NCBI GenBank assembly: GCA_015232575.1
Contig: JADFZL010000015.1
Coordinates: forward strand, 1 to 64,000
Length of the DNA stretch: 64,000 nucleotides
Direction of reading: 5' to 3'
DNA from: Candidatus Rifleibacteriota bacterium
GTDB taxonomy: Bacteria > Muiribacteriota > Ozemobacteria > Ozemobacterales > Ozemobacteraceae
Below, one piece after another: positions 8,642-18,184 of this stretch; the stretch's first letter is position 1; the number at the start of each line of letters is the position of its first letter. The position numbers and the translations under genes are program-made. The notes below the pieces were generated by a model, which was not told where the DNA came from, searched no databases, and saw only the letters and a list, made by a program, of their open reading frames with translations.

Positions 8642-11031
8642 TTTGCCTGCATTGATATGCATTGGGCTTGAATTGTACCATCGCTGCCAATTCTGAATGG
8701 GAGAAGCTTGACTTCGAGTTTTGTTCCTGGTGGTATATAGTCAAAAAAGCCCAATGAACGAGGAAAAATTCTGTAAGTTTTTCCATCGTTTCCCCAAAGA
8801 ACAATCTTGCTTTTTGACGCTTCCTTAACGACTCCGTTTGTAGTCTGAGGAGTGGAAAAAACCTGTGAACCTGATGGTACAGCGTTCGGGGAAATTTTAG
8901 CCGGAATCATGGAATAAAAGTAGGATAATACAAAAAATAGTACAATTATAACAGATGTTTTTGGATAATTAGAAGGATAAGATTTTAATTTATTTAATAA
9001 ATATGGTACATCTTGAAAAGTGTTATTCAGATAATCAATTACGGTTTCCTTAATTGACGGCTCTTTTGATAACGCTTTGACACTGTAGGGTGCTGGAGCT
9101 TTTTTGCTTTTTTCAACCGCCTTTTCAAATTGTTCTGCCAGTCTGATTTCTGATTTTTCATAAGTATCATCAAGATTTTGACGAGTCTGTTTGAGAAATT
9201 CAAAGTTTACTTTTCTTGCATTTTTGATGTTTTTAGCTTTTTCGAGATCGAGTTTTGTTTCATGCAGTTTTTCCAATTGGTAAAGAACATACAGATTTTC
9301 GGGATCGGGGTTGGATTCGAATAGAAACAGGCCAAGTGAAAAATCTTCAACATCGTCACAGTCTTTCATGAAAGAAAAAAGAATATCTCTTACGGAAATG
9401 AAATCAAAATAAACAAGACAAGCCAGCGATGCTTTCCTGTATTCAGGCTTTTTGTCAGTGATCATAGTACGTAAGGTAGAAATACTTTGCTTGGGATCTA
9501 CCTTGTTCAAAATACGTACCGCAGCGCTTTTAATTCTTACATTATCGCTGCTGAGATAAGAACCGATATAAGGAAATAACCAGTCAAAATCGTATTTGCC
9601 AAGATATTCCATGCAGGACTGCATGAGCTGCGGATTTTTTGAACGAACATTTGAACGCGCAAAACTGACGAATTCGGAACACTGAGCGCGAAGTGCTGTT
9701 TTAAACGATGTCGCAAGAAGGTCCGGAGGGGTATTTTTATCAGAAATGATGTTTTTCAAAAACAAAGAATTTTTCGGAAAATCCGATTCATTCATGGTTG
9801 CAATAAACTGAACTTTTTGATCATGAGATAATTCAGAAAAATTCGTTTTCTCAAGCATTTCTGATTTAGGAGTCGAATCTCCTTTTCTTTCTTCTTCGCG
9901 AAGAAGCCCTTTGAATAATATTTTTATTTTTTCTGAAACAGGCCAATTAAGTGATTCGCAAAGAACTTCTCTGAATTGTAAATTGTTAAGATTTTCCTTT
10001 ATCCGGCTTTCAATTTCATGTAAATCGGTAGAAGAAGAAGTTTCAATAGAAATACTTAACTCCCTGAGCCATTTAATGAATTTTCTTTTTTGTATCCAGT
10101 TTTTCAGTTTGGCAAAATACTCCTGATAGGAATTCTCAAGAATGCCTGATTTCTCAATATTTCCGCAGGAATTCTGAAGGATTTCACGTAGAATTTCTTT
10201 TTTTTCTTCTGAAGATGTTTCAAGAAGCTCCCAGAGTCGAAAAGGAATTTCGGTATCAGGATTGTTTTCAATCAGCAGACCAATTCTTTGAATAAGCGCA
10301 TTATCATTAATAAGGGAAAGAGTTTTAAGAAAATAGGGTTTGACCCGGTCAAAAGGGAAAAAAATTGAAATATGCAGGGCTGCCAATATTGACTGAGGAT
10401 CTCCGCTTTCCAGCAAAAGCCCAATATGCTGAATGGCCTCTTCGAAGTCAATGGCAGCGAGTCCTCTAATTGCAAGAGAACGGATTCGGGGATCCTTGTT
10501 AATTAATAATTTTGGAAGATCACGCCGAAGGTTTTCCGGAGCTTTCAGGATAAGAATTTCCATAACAGCCATTCTCATTGAAAGGCTGTCAGATGTAAGG
10601 TATGGGAGAATTGTTTTAAGATGTGCAACCGGAAAAATCTGTCTGAAAGAACGCAATATCTCAACATTTAAAGGCATATTATCTTTAGAAAGCATTTCAG
10701 GCAGGTGTTCCGAAAGCTTTTTTGTCTGACTTTGATTTAAACTGTTAAGCAGGCCTATTTTTTTTTGATATGTTGCTTCAGAAAAGGTTTTGAGAAATTC
10801 GGTTTCAGATATTTCTATGGTGGCAGATGAGCCATTTTTTCGCTCATTAATGACAGCAATTGCATGTTCGAGCATGGAATTGCACTCACTGTCAGTTTCG
10901 CTGTTCTTCCTGGCGATTAAAAAATCAAGATATTCAAGCGAATCAGGGCTTTGAAGAATTCTTTCAATTGCATAAAGCCTGAAAGATTTAACCGGAGCAT
11001 CAAGCTCCCTTTTAAGAAGATTATCAACCAA
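8638..11031 (-). CDS. HEAT-repeat membrane protein, copy 1
   Basis: The protein has 797 residues from a TTG start at 11031 (GGGGAAGGG upstream; its paralog aligns from the same residue). HEAT/Armadillo-like helical pairs cover most of residues 1-620 (NVEILRSFRQIFPVAHLKTI, DPRIRSLAIRGLAAIDFEEA, DNVRIKSAAVRILNKVD). One transmembrane helix lies near 690-713 (SVIIVLFFVLSYFY), followed by a beta-rich tail of about 85 residues (LWGNDGKTYRIFPR). The topology is probably cytoplasmic solenoid, helix, small periplasmic domain. It is the first gene of the prepilin operon and overlaps the next by 4 bp, so a role in assembling that apparatus is likely. Paralog: 34189-36639. Confidence 0.8.
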   Translation of the reverse strand: MVDNLLKRELDAPVKSFRLYAIERILQSPDSLEYLDFLIARKNSETDSECNSMLEHAIAVINERKNGSSATIEISETEFLKTFSEATYQKKIGLLNSLNQSQTKKLSEHLPEMLSKDNMPLNVEILRSFRQIFPVAHLKTILPYLTSDSLSMRMAVMEILILKAPENLRRDLPKLLINKDPRIRSLAIRGLAAIDFEEAIQHIGLLLESGDPQSILAALHISIFFPFDRVKPYFLKTLSLINDNALIQRIGLLIENNPDTEIPFRLWELLETSSEEKKEILREILQNSCGNIEKSGILENSYQEYFAKLKNWIQKRKFIKWLRELSISIETSSSTDLHEIESRIKENLNNLQFREVLCESLNWPVSEKIKILFKGLLREEERKGDSTPKSEMLEKTNFSELSHDQKVQFIATMNESDFPKNSLFLKNIISDKNTPPDLLATSFKTALRAQCSEFVSFARSNVRSKNPQLMQSCMEYLGKYDFDWLFPYIGSYLSSDNVRIKSAAVRILNKVDPKQSISTLRTMITDKKPEYRKASLACLVYFDFISVRDILFSFMKDCDDVEDFSLGLFLFESNPDPENLYVLYQLEKLHETKLDLEKAKNIKNARKVNFEFLKQTRQNLDDTYEKSEIRLAEQFEKAVEKSKKAPAPYSVKALSKEPSIKETVIDYLNNTFQDVPYLLNKLKSYPSNYPKTSVIIVLFFVLSYFYSMIPAKISPNAVPSGSQVFSTPQTTNGVVKEASKSKIVLWGNDGKTYRIFPRSLGFFDYIPPGTKLEVKLLPFRIGSDGTIQAQCISMQAK

Positions 11032-11281
11032 TTTGCAAAACCCTTCCCCATTATATAGATGGTATTATTGAGTTGGGTACAGATGGTTCATTATACCACC
11101 TTGCATATTTTGAGTAAAGATTTTTGGCTTTGCAGATTTTTCCGAAAAAAATATTTCACAAATTCACAATTTTGAATTATCATGTAATTATCTTAATCGC
11201 AAGCAAATATAATTGGGCAATCTCAGCCCAGCCTTTCTAGCTGACGGAATTATGTTGATTAACAGAATACTGGAGGTAAAT

Positions 11282-11629
11282 ATGAGTTCATATGCAATAG
11301 AAGAAGTTGAAAAATCTGGGTATCCGGTGATAGTGTTTACTGGATATTTTGCCGGGGAAGCTGGACAGGAAGTAACTAAAGTGGTTCAGGAGATTCTTCA
11401 GGTTAAGAAGAAAAATCGTATTATTTTTGATTTAACCAAGTGCTCAATAATCAACAGTCCTGGAATTGCGGCTCTGTCTGATATTGTAATGACTGTTTCA
11501 GAGGATTACAAGGGAAAGGTTTTCCTGATTGGACTTGATAAATCAAAAAAAATGCTGCTTCAGATGACCGGCGTTCTAGTTAACGCTGAAACGGGAGATT
11601 CAGTTGAGGAAATCATCAGCAGGGCTTAG
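11282..11629 (+). CDS. STAS-domain anti-sigma factor antagonist
   Basis: The protein has 115 residues. The start at 11282 has TGGAGG upstream. It is a single STAS fold: IVFTGYFAGEAGQEV, KKKNRIIFDLTKCSIINSPG, then KGKVFLIGL. The serine in NSPG is at the position phosphorylated in SpoIIAA/RsbV proteins. Known family members bind anti-sigma kinases and are reset by SpoIIE/RsbU phosphatases. A candidate partner phosphatase is encoded at 15179-18076; no RsbW-type kinase is in view. Confidence 0.85.
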   Translation: MSSYAIEEVEKSGYPVIVFTGYFAGEAGQEVTKVVQEILQVKKKNRIIFDLTKCSIINSPGIAALSDIVMTVSEDYKGKVFLIGLDKSKKMLLQMTGVLVNAETGDSVEEIISRA

Positions 11630-11748
11630 TCCAGCCATCACCTTCTTTCACGCTGACTTCTAACAGAGAGTGGTTTTGTATTGAAACAGGATATCTTAGC
11701 CTGCGTAACGGCAAAAGCAAGATTCGAGTGAAATAAGCATAAACAAAT

Positions 11749-11783
11749 GCGGATATTGTTTTTCAGATGCAATATCCGCTTTA
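11749..11783. terminator. Intrinsic terminator after STAS gene
   Basis: GCGGATATTG and CAATATCCGC form a perfect 10-bp stem with an 11-nt loop, followed by TTTA. It lies between convergent genes. Confidence 0.6.
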
Positions 11784-11811
11784 ATGGATTATATTTCGTA
11801 AAAAAATGTCA

Positions 11812-12516
11812 CTATCTTAAATAATATGATGGCACTTGAATAAAGGACTTTTTGTATTCATCAACTACTTTTTTTTCCTGTGCCATGATTTCGTATCTAA
11901 GTTTGTCATATTTTGCTCCGACAGTTTTGTCTGTATCTATTTTATACAGAAATAACAGCTTATCGTATTGAATTTTATATCTGTTTCTATTAAGGCTGTC
12001 TTGGGAATATATTAGTTCAAACCAATCTTTCTGTTGCTTATTTTCAAAATAAACAATTTTTTCTTTCAAGCAAAAATTTCTCATTTTCTTATGATGGTCT
12101 TCAATTAAATATAATGGAACTGGAAGAAACGGTTTATATGCTTTCATAACGCTCTGCTGGGCAGATTTAATTGCTTCAGCATTGCCCCTTTTTTCTTCCT
12201 CCATCAATCTAGTCTGAGCTGATCCAAGGGCAAACCGATCTACTTTATACGTGATATAGGTGTTGTACAACCATGTAGCCTGATCAATATCTTTAGTATA
12301 AGCAATTCGGTTATTTTTACAAAATATTTGTACTTTCCCCCACGCCTGTTTCTCAGTTATTCCAGAATTGAATAAGCCAACCTTTAGTGTTCCGGTGGGA
12401 GCTATTGTTACAGAATCAGAACCAAACGGAGATGATATTGCATTTTGAATATTAAGCAGAAACAGAAACAGAAACAGAAATAGGAACATTATTTTTTTTT
12501 TCGAGCAGCATTTCAT
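11812..12516 (-). CDS. Secreted protein, function unknown
   Basis: The protein has 234 residues, with GGAGGG 9 bp before the ATG at 12516. The signal peptide core is a Phe-Leu dipeptide run encoded by a hexanucleotide repeat (12457-12480). The mature protein is rich in Lys, Tyr and Gln and shows two related halves (YKPFLPVPLYLIEDHHKKM and YKKSFIQVPSYYL), suggesting an internal duplication. No known motif was recognised. Confidence 0.75.
   Translation of the reverse strand: MKCCSKKKIMFLFLFLFLFLLNIQNAISSPFGSDSVTIAPTGTLKVGLFNSGITEKQAWGKVQIFCKNNRIAYTKDIDQATWLYNTYITYKVDRFALGSAQTRLMEEEKRGNAEAIKSAQQSVMKAYKPFLPVPLYLIEDHHKKMRNFCLKEKIVYFENKQQKDWFELIYSQDSLNRNRYKIQYDKLLFLYKIDTDKTVGAKYDKLRYEIMAQEKKVVDEYKKSFIQVPSYYLR
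12457..12480 (-). repeat. Hexanucleotide microsatellite in signal peptide
   Basis: Four perfect copies of CAGAAA (TTTCTG on the coding strand) encode Phe-Leu repeats in the hydrophobic core. Slippage would lengthen or shorten the core without shifting frame. Confidence 0.9.
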
Positions 12517-13115
12517 TTTACAGAACCCTCCAATATATAGTATTTTTCATTAATAGCTCAAATATGTTTTTACTCCGATAGTGCAATCATCCAATTTTTG
12601 CAAGGCTCCTTTCATCAAATTTAAGTAAAAACATCTTAATAAACGCATAGTATTATTGTTTTGTCATGAATTTTTTTCTAAGCGTTCATTTGGGTATGAA
12701 TACACCATTAACAAAGAATTCTTGGATGAAAGAAGTATGAAAAAATCTGAGGCATGTATATTTGTAAGTGTGATTCAAAAAGTGATACCATATTCATCAA
12801 CGAAAGTAACAGTAAAATACTCTTGTACACAAAATTCTTTTTATAGGGGGTTCAATCCCAAAAAAGAAGGTAGTAATTTAATGTTATTTTGAATCTTATT
12901 CCGAAGCGGTCATTTTACCGAAGGGAGAAATCTCAATGTTACCTTTTTTTGGGATTGCACCCTTTTATAGTGAACGTTAACTGATTTTTTATGATACATA
13001 TCGTTGTAACTATTTGTACTATTCACTTTTTTGAGAAATATTATTTCTTGTGACAAAATAGAAACTGGATACGTTATATCAATAAAATGGACGTTAAATC
13101 TTTTAAGGAGGGAAT
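12517..13115. other. 599-bp intergenic region
   Basis: It contains a probable small inverted-repeat element (12841-12973) and otherwise AT-rich sequence. A 78-codon forward frame at 12656-12892 has no ribosome binding site and runs into the element, so I do not call it. AAGGAGGG at the right end belongs to the next gene. Confidence 0.55.
12841..12973. repeat. MITE-like inverted-repeat element
   Basis: TATAGGGGGTTCAATCCCAA at the left and its imperfect reverse complement TTGGGATTGCACCCTTTTAT at the right, each extended by A/T and AAGGTA or TACCTT, frame about 130 bp. The interior carries one arm of the dispersed palindrome (12909-12936). No transposase is present; a non-autonomous element or a large hairpin is inferred. 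Confidence 0.5.
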
Positions 13116-13640
13116 ATGCATCACATTTTCCGAGTTTTTTTCAACATTTCTATTATTCTGCTTTTTGCTCAAGGTAATTCTCTTGGGGCGATGGAACCAG
13201 TAAAATATTTCGAACCAGAGCAAATCAGATTGTCGCTTTCGCATTCCACATTTTCAGATAACAAGCTTGACCATGCTATTTTTTGCGAAATCAAATGTGT
13301 TTTTGGCAAATTGAATCACCTGAAAATCAGGTTTACCTCATCAGATAACACACGAATATCTGTTTTATCTCCAATCCCTGATGAAATTGCATCAGGAGAA
13401 ACCCTTTCTATCAAGGCTTCGGCGGATGCAATAAACAAAAACAATTTGTGTGCCCAGCAGTGGGGCAAAGTCCATGTTTCATATCTTCCTGATTATGAAA
13501 TGCTTGCGGAAGCAGTCAGAAAAAATATCGAAGCATATCCGTTCGAGCATCTAAGAGAAAATTTGCTGAATAATCTTAAAGAAAATATGAAAAGAAATCA
13601 GAACATAAATTTGGTTTCAGGAATAAATTTTAGTTTTTAG
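13116..13640 (+). CDS. Secreted protein, function unknown
   Basis: The protein has 174 residues with a strong AAGGAGGG site. A signal peptide (to about residue 25, NSLGAME) is followed by a beta-rich domain whose composition suggests an immunoglobulin-like fold (SLSHSTFSDNKLDH...LKIRFTSSDNTRI...GETLSIKASADAI). A helical C-terminus follows. It lies 28 bp upstream of a secreted metallopeptidase and is probably co-transcribed with it, so an accessory or inhibitor role is possible but unproven. Confidence 0.75.
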   Translation: MHHIFRVFFNISIILLFAQGNSLGAMEPVKYFEPEQIRLSLSHSTFSDNKLDHAIFCEIKCVFGKLNHLKIRFTSSDNTRISVLSPIPDEIASGETLSIKASADAINKNNLCAQQWGKVHVSYLPDYEMLAEAVRKNIEAYPFEHLRENLLNNLKENMKRNQNINLVSGINFSF

Positions 13641-13668
13641 AGGAAAAGACCAGCGAAAGGGAATAAGA

Positions 13669-14766
13669 ATGAAAAAGTTCAATACGTTTTTTTGTTCCAT
13701 CTTTATTGTCCTTCAATTTCTCTTTTTGTTCATTTACTTCTCTGTATCTCTCGCTGAGGAATCTCAAAAGACAGTTGACCTTGCCTATGAATACTGTCGA
13801 ATTGTCGATGTAGCTCCTGCGTCTGGGCCAATTCCAGCAAATCTTTTAAGCTACAAGGGATATCTTTATGAATCAATCAGAATACAATCTTCTGCTGAGC
13901 TGTTGAGAGCCATGAGAGCAGGTTCTGAAGAAGACTTGAGTGATGAGCAAAAAGGACTTTTCAAAGCCTTCAATCACGGAAGTTCTGATAACATGAAGAA
14001 AAGATTGAGCTATGCTTCAGAATGCAATATTCCTGATAACAGCATTTCTGTATATCTTCTTGACACAACATTCATTCAGGGTGTAGAGCGGAGCAAGTTG
14101 AGAAATGACCTCTGGCCTATGGCAATTGGAAACAAAATCATTCTTTCATGTATTGACCGCTCACCAACAGACACTGCGTCACTTCTTGCCCATGAAACAT
14201 CACATACTGTGGACAATATCAATCTCAATCTGATAGATTACGGAAAAGACAAGCGCCATCACCTGAACGAGGTATCCACAAAATCAACAGCTTTTTCTGA
14301 AGGCTGGGCAATATTTAATCAGTATTATGATTTCCCTTCTACAGCCATGCTTCCATCTAAACTGATGTATGAAACAGCGTCGTCTGCATTCGGTCATCCA
14401 GATTATGTAATGAGATCGTTGACTGACAGTGAAGTTGCACCGGAAGATTTCTTAAAAACAGAGGGTGTTGTTTCTGAAATCCTTTTCCACATAGCTCACC
14501 AAATTCCAGACGGCTTTGACAAAATATTCAAATCGTTTCTTAAAATAAGAAATGATAATTCAAAAGATATTACTTCACTGATAAACGTTCTTCTTGATTC
14601 TTACCCGGAAGATTCAAAAAAGATCATGGAGATTTTTGCTCGAGACACAGCATCCAGATTTTCTTCCGAAGAATTTAAGAAGAGTTTTCCTAATCATTTT
14701 AAGGACATCCATAAGAAAAAATCGTTGATCAAAATAAAACATTCTCTGTTCCGAAGAGGTTCCTAA
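13669..14766 (+). CDS. Secreted HExxH metallopeptidase, paralog 1
   Basis: The protein has 365 residues with a signal peptide to about residue 29. LLAHETSHTVDN gives the zinc motif HExxH (His175, Glu176, His179), and FSEGWAIFNQYY supplies a probable third ligand Glu211, the gluzincin pattern. Clear paralogs lie at 55365-56693 (HELAH...EGWAQF, with the same NAYGKDGAHYFNE-type loop) and, more distantly, 30441-31655 (HETAH...EGYAEF). It should be an exported zinc peptidase; the substrate is unknown. Unlike the other two it lacks the PFSE-type C-terminal end. Confidence 0.8.
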   Translation: MKKFNTFFCSIFIVLQFLFLFIYFSVSLAEESQKTVDLAYEYCRIVDVAPASGPIPANLLSYKGYLYESIRIQSSAELLRAMRAGSEEDLSDEQKGLFKAFNHGSSDNMKKRLSYASECNIPDNSISVYLLDTTFIQGVERSKLRNDLWPMAIGNKIILSCIDRSPTDTASLLAHETSHTVDNINLNLIDYGKDKRHHLNEVSTKSTAFSEGWAIFNQYYDFPSTAMLPSKLMYETASSAFGHPDYVMRSLTDSEVAPEDFLKTEGVVSEILFHIAHQIPDGFDKIFKSFLKIRNDNSKDITSLINVLLDSYPEDSKKIMEIFARDTASRFSSEEFKKSFPNHFKDIHKKKSLIKIKHSLFRRGS

Positions 14767-15178
14767 ATTTGCAGTTTGAAAAAATCTATGGAGCCAAAAT
14801 GTCATATTCACAAACAGAAAAGGAAGTGCATGGACTTGGCAGCAGAAATGTGATAAACTCTTGATCAATAATTTGCCAGTTCCTGGTCTTTTTGCTGACG
14901 AGGTCATTGTAAGCGAGTGCGTGAGTTTCGTGTGGAATGAATATTTTTCGGTACAGGGGATCTTTACTTGCTGGAATGCTTAGTTTTGAGCGTGCGAATT
15001 TGTAAACGGTGGACTTTTTGGTATGTCTAATTCGCATAGAGTAAATTTAGTAATTTATGTTTCATCTTCACAAAGTCTTATTAATAAACAGTTTCGCAAA
15101 TGAGTGCGAAAGATTACTGTGTATGAATTAGAATTTAAGATAGATCATTAAATAATTGAGGATAATTTCCTTCGAAAT
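14767..15178. other. 412-bp intergenic region
   Basis: No gene is supported with confidence. A minus-strand frame of 83 codons (14786-15037, beginning MRIRHTKKSTVYKFARSK) has protein-like composition but no ribosome binding site; it could be a gene fragment. No clear promoter was seen. Confidence 0.4.
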
Positions 15179-18076
15179 ATGATTTCTACTCAAGTTAATA
15201 AAAAGATACTGTGGGTTTTTTCCATAGTAGTTTTTTTTCTATTCCCGGTACTTTTAACTTTATATGGTACAATGAGTTATCTTGAGGAAGTTGAGCAGGA
15301 GTCGCGCAACAAAGCAATTTCTCAGCAGGAGCAGATTCTGCTCAGGCTAAGAAAAAACGAAGAAACTCACGAATATTTGAGTGTATTATTAGCCAAAATT
15401 CACTATTTCTTAATTAATCGATCTTATAAAAAGCTTGATTTTGCACTGGCTGATTTACATAAACGCTTTCCGGGAATGGTTAAACTGTATTTAGTTGATT
15501 CAGACGGGGAAGTGAGAAAAGAACTATCAGAGCCGAATGCACCGGAATATCTTTTGAAGAAATTGCATTATTGTGTTTTTCAACCGACCAATGAAATGCT
15601 GCTGGCGAACAGGAAGTTATTTCAATCATTTATTGGCTCTGAGGTGATGATTGAACATTTGTGGAAAGCTAACAGTGCTAGAATTGTTCCTTCCTCGTCT
15701 GGAAACGAAAGGCGCTGGTTTTTTTTTCGTATTTCAGAACGGGGAGCAGTTTTTGCTCATATCAAAGAAGTTGAAAACTGGTCCGATCTTGCAATGAAGG
15801 ACCGGATAAGGTCTTATTTGCAGAGAAAGGGACATCCGTATTTTCAGATTGGTATAACACCAATTGGTTCTACAATGCCTTCAGCGCCTGTTTCAACTGC
15901 TTTGGTCAATCACCAGAAGAAGTCAAGAAATTCTTTTCAGTTTGAAAATATGCTTGTCTATGTTGCCAGACTGAAATCATCATCCCTTCTCTGGATAGCC
16001 TTCAGCAGAAAAAAATATGAAGTCACGCACAATTTACAGAATCTGATTTATGTTCTTTCAATTGTAATTTTCCTCTTATTGTCATACGTCTCTGCAAAAT
16101 TCAATTTTAACGGAGCAAAAATTTTCTTTTCCATAAAATGGAGATTGATCGCGCTGTTTTTTTATGCCAGCCTTCTTCCTCTGTTGATTATTTTTTCCGT
16201 TGTATGGAAATATCTTGCCAAGGAATATGATTTCTCAAAAACCAGATGTTTCGAAACAGCAGAACAGATTCTCAGAAATATTGATCTTTCTTTCCCTCTG
16301 CTTAGAATAAGTCTTCAGAAAGAGATTTATGAACATACCAGTTTTTTGAATTACAACTATTTGAAGGATACAAAAAAGACCGAAAATTTACTGAAAAACC
16401 TTGCAAACAAGCTAACCGCAGATAAAATTTATCTTTTTGACGCCAAAGGAAATACTGTTTATGCTGTTTCCGGTGTTGAAAATCTCCTGCCACCTGATAT
16501 GGAAAATCCTAGAGAAAATATTGTTGATCGGAGTACAACAAAGGCGATTGCAGAGGTTTCCTCAGCAATCATAGGCAAGCTCAATCTGGATGAGTCTAAT
16601 TTTAAAATGCTTAATAGTATAGAAACATTGAGTGTAGTTACTGGAATAAATCTGCTGCATTCTTTTGCAAAAGCGATTGGAAGACTGGAAGAATTTAAAG
16701 TTGGCAGTGATGTTTCCTGGATAATGTTTAGTACAATAAAAGATGATTCTAACAAAATTACTCACATGCTGGTTTTTTTCTGGGATAAACATCAGCTTGA
16801 AAAGACTTATCTGGAATATTTTCTGAAAAGGAAAAACAAACTATCAGGAAATGTCAAGATAATAGCAGCGGATACAGAGTATCTTTCTGCATCTGCTTCA
16901 GCGAACATTATTGAATCAACTTCCAAAAGCGAGTCGAGTGGATATTTTTTCAGCAGAAACCTTTCAAAAAAGGCAAATTCTTTTATTCCGTGGATTGATA
17001 TATGGCAGACAACAATCAATAGAATACTGTATGATAGCTCACACACTTATTTTTTTACCGGAATAAAACCTAAGGAAATTAAGTATTATTATCTTCTTGC
17101 GCTGCAAAATGATCATCCTGTGCGAAAAAGAATTTCATCTTTGAAGAAATATCTTTTTGCTTTTGCCTTCGGATGTATTATTATCAGTGTTTTTATCGGG
17201 AAACTGCTTTCTGAGAAATTGCTTAAACCAATTGATAACCTGGGTTCAGGAGTTAAGGCAATTGAAAATAAGAATTTCAGATTCAAGGTTCCAGTAATAG
17301 AATCTGACGAGCTTGGAACTCTTACAGAAATGTTTAATTCTATGCTGGGAAATCTTGAAGAAGTTAATTTGGCAAGAAAAGTACAGAAGCAACTCTTTCC
17401 CGATTCACCTCTTAAGCTTGGAAAATATTGCGTAAATGGCAAAAGCCTTTCTGCTACCGAGCTTGGAGGTGACTACTTTGATTACTTTTCCTATAAAGAC
17501 AGATATCTTTTTGCGGTCATAGGAGACGTAACCGGTCATGGTGTTCCAGCCGCACTTGTAATGGCAATGGCTAAGGCAGTTGTAAATGAACGTCTGTTTT
17601 CCGGAGACACATTAACGGAAATAATTCCAATTTTAAATGCAACACTGCTGAGAAATTTGAAGAAAAAAATACTTATGACGGCAACTTTTTTTTCAATAGA
17701 CACATTGAATGATGAAATACTGTATTATAACTGCGGACATCCTTTCCCATTTCTCAGAAAATCTGATGGTTCATTGCAGATGATTGAGAATGCCGGGTTA
17801 ATAATGGGATTGAGAGAAAAGTTTCCGCTGTTTCCCAAAAAAGTATCTCTTGAAAAGGGAGATAGAATAATTTTATACACCGATGGAATGGTTGAGAGCT
17901 TTCCACCGGTCAGTAGTCTTTCAAACTTTGATGTTTTTCAGGATTATCTTGCCACCCGGCCAATTCTGAATTCGGAAAAAGCGTGCGATGATTATATTAA
18001 TAATCATCCGCACGTGCTTTCGCTTCAACCACTTCCAGATGATTTTTCAATTCTGCAGATAGAAAAAACAGAATAA
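15179..18076 (+). CDS. Membrane sensor SpoIIE/RsbU-type phosphatase
   Basis: The protein has 965 residues. It has an N-terminal transmembrane helix, an extracytoplasmic region, further hydrophobic helices near 290-315 and 320-345, a second sensor region, a helix near 655-675, a HAMP-like linker (LLKPIDNLGSGVKAI, about 680-730) and a C-terminal PP2C/SpoIIE phosphatase. Catalytic metal-site motifs are present: ELGGDYFDYF (about 763), GDVTGHG (about 782), YTDGMVE (about 900), PDDFSIL (about 954). Such proteins dephosphorylate STAS antagonists to release sigma factors or other targets. The STAS protein at 11282-11629 is the nearest candidate substrate. The start lacks a strong ribosome binding site. 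Confidence 0.85.
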   Translation: MISTQVNKKILWVFSIVVFFLFPVLLTLYGTMSYLEEVEQESRNKAISQQEQILLRLRKNEETHEYLSVLLAKIHYFLINRSYKKLDFALADLHKRFPGMVKLYLVDSDGEVRKELSEPNAPEYLLKKLHYCVFQPTNEMLLANRKLFQSFIGSEVMIEHLWKANSARIVPSSSGNERRWFFFRISERGAVFAHIKEVENWSDLAMKDRIRSYLQRKGHPYFQIGITPIGSTMPSAPVSTALVNHQKKSRNSFQFENMLVYVARLKSSSLLWIAFSRKKYEVTHNLQNLIYVLSIVIFLLLSYVSAKFNFNGAKIFFSIKWRLIALFFYASLLPLLIIFSVVWKYLAKEYDFSKTRCFETAEQILRNIDLSFPLLRISLQKEIYEHTSFLNYNYLKDTKKTENLLKNLANKLTADKIYLFDAKGNTVYAVSGVENLLPPDMENPRENIVDRSTTKAIAEVSSAIIGKLNLDESNFKMLNSIETLSVVTGINLLHSFAKAIGRLEEFKVGSDVSWIMFSTIKDDSNKITHMLVFFWDKHQLEKTYLEYFLKRKNKLSGNVKIIAADTEYLSASASANIIESTSKSESSGYFFSRNLSKKANSFIPWIDIWQTTINRILYDSSHTYFFTGIKPKEIKYYYLLALQNDHPVRKRISSLKKYLFAFAFGCIIISVFIGKLLSEKLLKPIDNLGSGVKAIENKNFRFKVPVIESDELGTLTEMFNSMLGNLEEVNLARKVQKQLFPDSPLKLGKYCVNGKSLSATELGGDYFDYFSYKDRYLFAVIGDVTGHGVPAALVMAMAKAVVNERLFSGDTLTEIIPILNATLLRNLKKKILMTATFFSIDTLNDEILYYNCGHPFPFLRKSDGSLQMIENAGLIMGLREKFPLFPKKVSLEKGDRIILYTDGMVESFPPVSSLSNFDVFQDYLATRPILNSEKACDDYINNHPHVLSLQPLPDDFSILQIEKTE

Positions 18077-18082
18077 AAAAAC

Positions 18083-18123
18083 GGAATCCCTTTATTCAAA
18101 CCTGGAATAAAGGGATTCCTTTC
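18083..18123. terminator. Intrinsic terminator after phosphatase gene
   Basis: GGAATCCCTTTATTC and GAATAAAGGGATTCC form a perfect 15-bp stem with loop AAACCTG, followed by TTTC, 6 bp after the stop. The same hairpin core recurs at 23155-23193. Confidence 0.85.
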
Positions 18124-18138
18124 AAAAATCTTCAGTTT

Positions 18139-18179
18139 GGCTGTGCATAATAGGCCGAACACGGCCATTCTGCACAGCT
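18139..18179. repeat. Nested inverted repeat
   Basis: GCTGTGCA (18140-18147) pairs with TGCACAGC (18171-18178), and inside it GGCC pairs with GGCC. There is no T-tract. It lies just beyond the 3' end of the gene remnant below, so it may be an old terminator. Confidence 0.4.
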
Positions 18180-18184
18180 CGGTG

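Noticed and set aside
12656..12892. 78-codon forward ORF
   Set aside because: No ribosome binding site, and its end runs into an inverted-repeat element.
14786..15037. 83-codon minus-strand ORF
   Set aside because: Composition is plausible but there is no ribosome binding site or recognisable motif; kept only as a note on the intergenic region.
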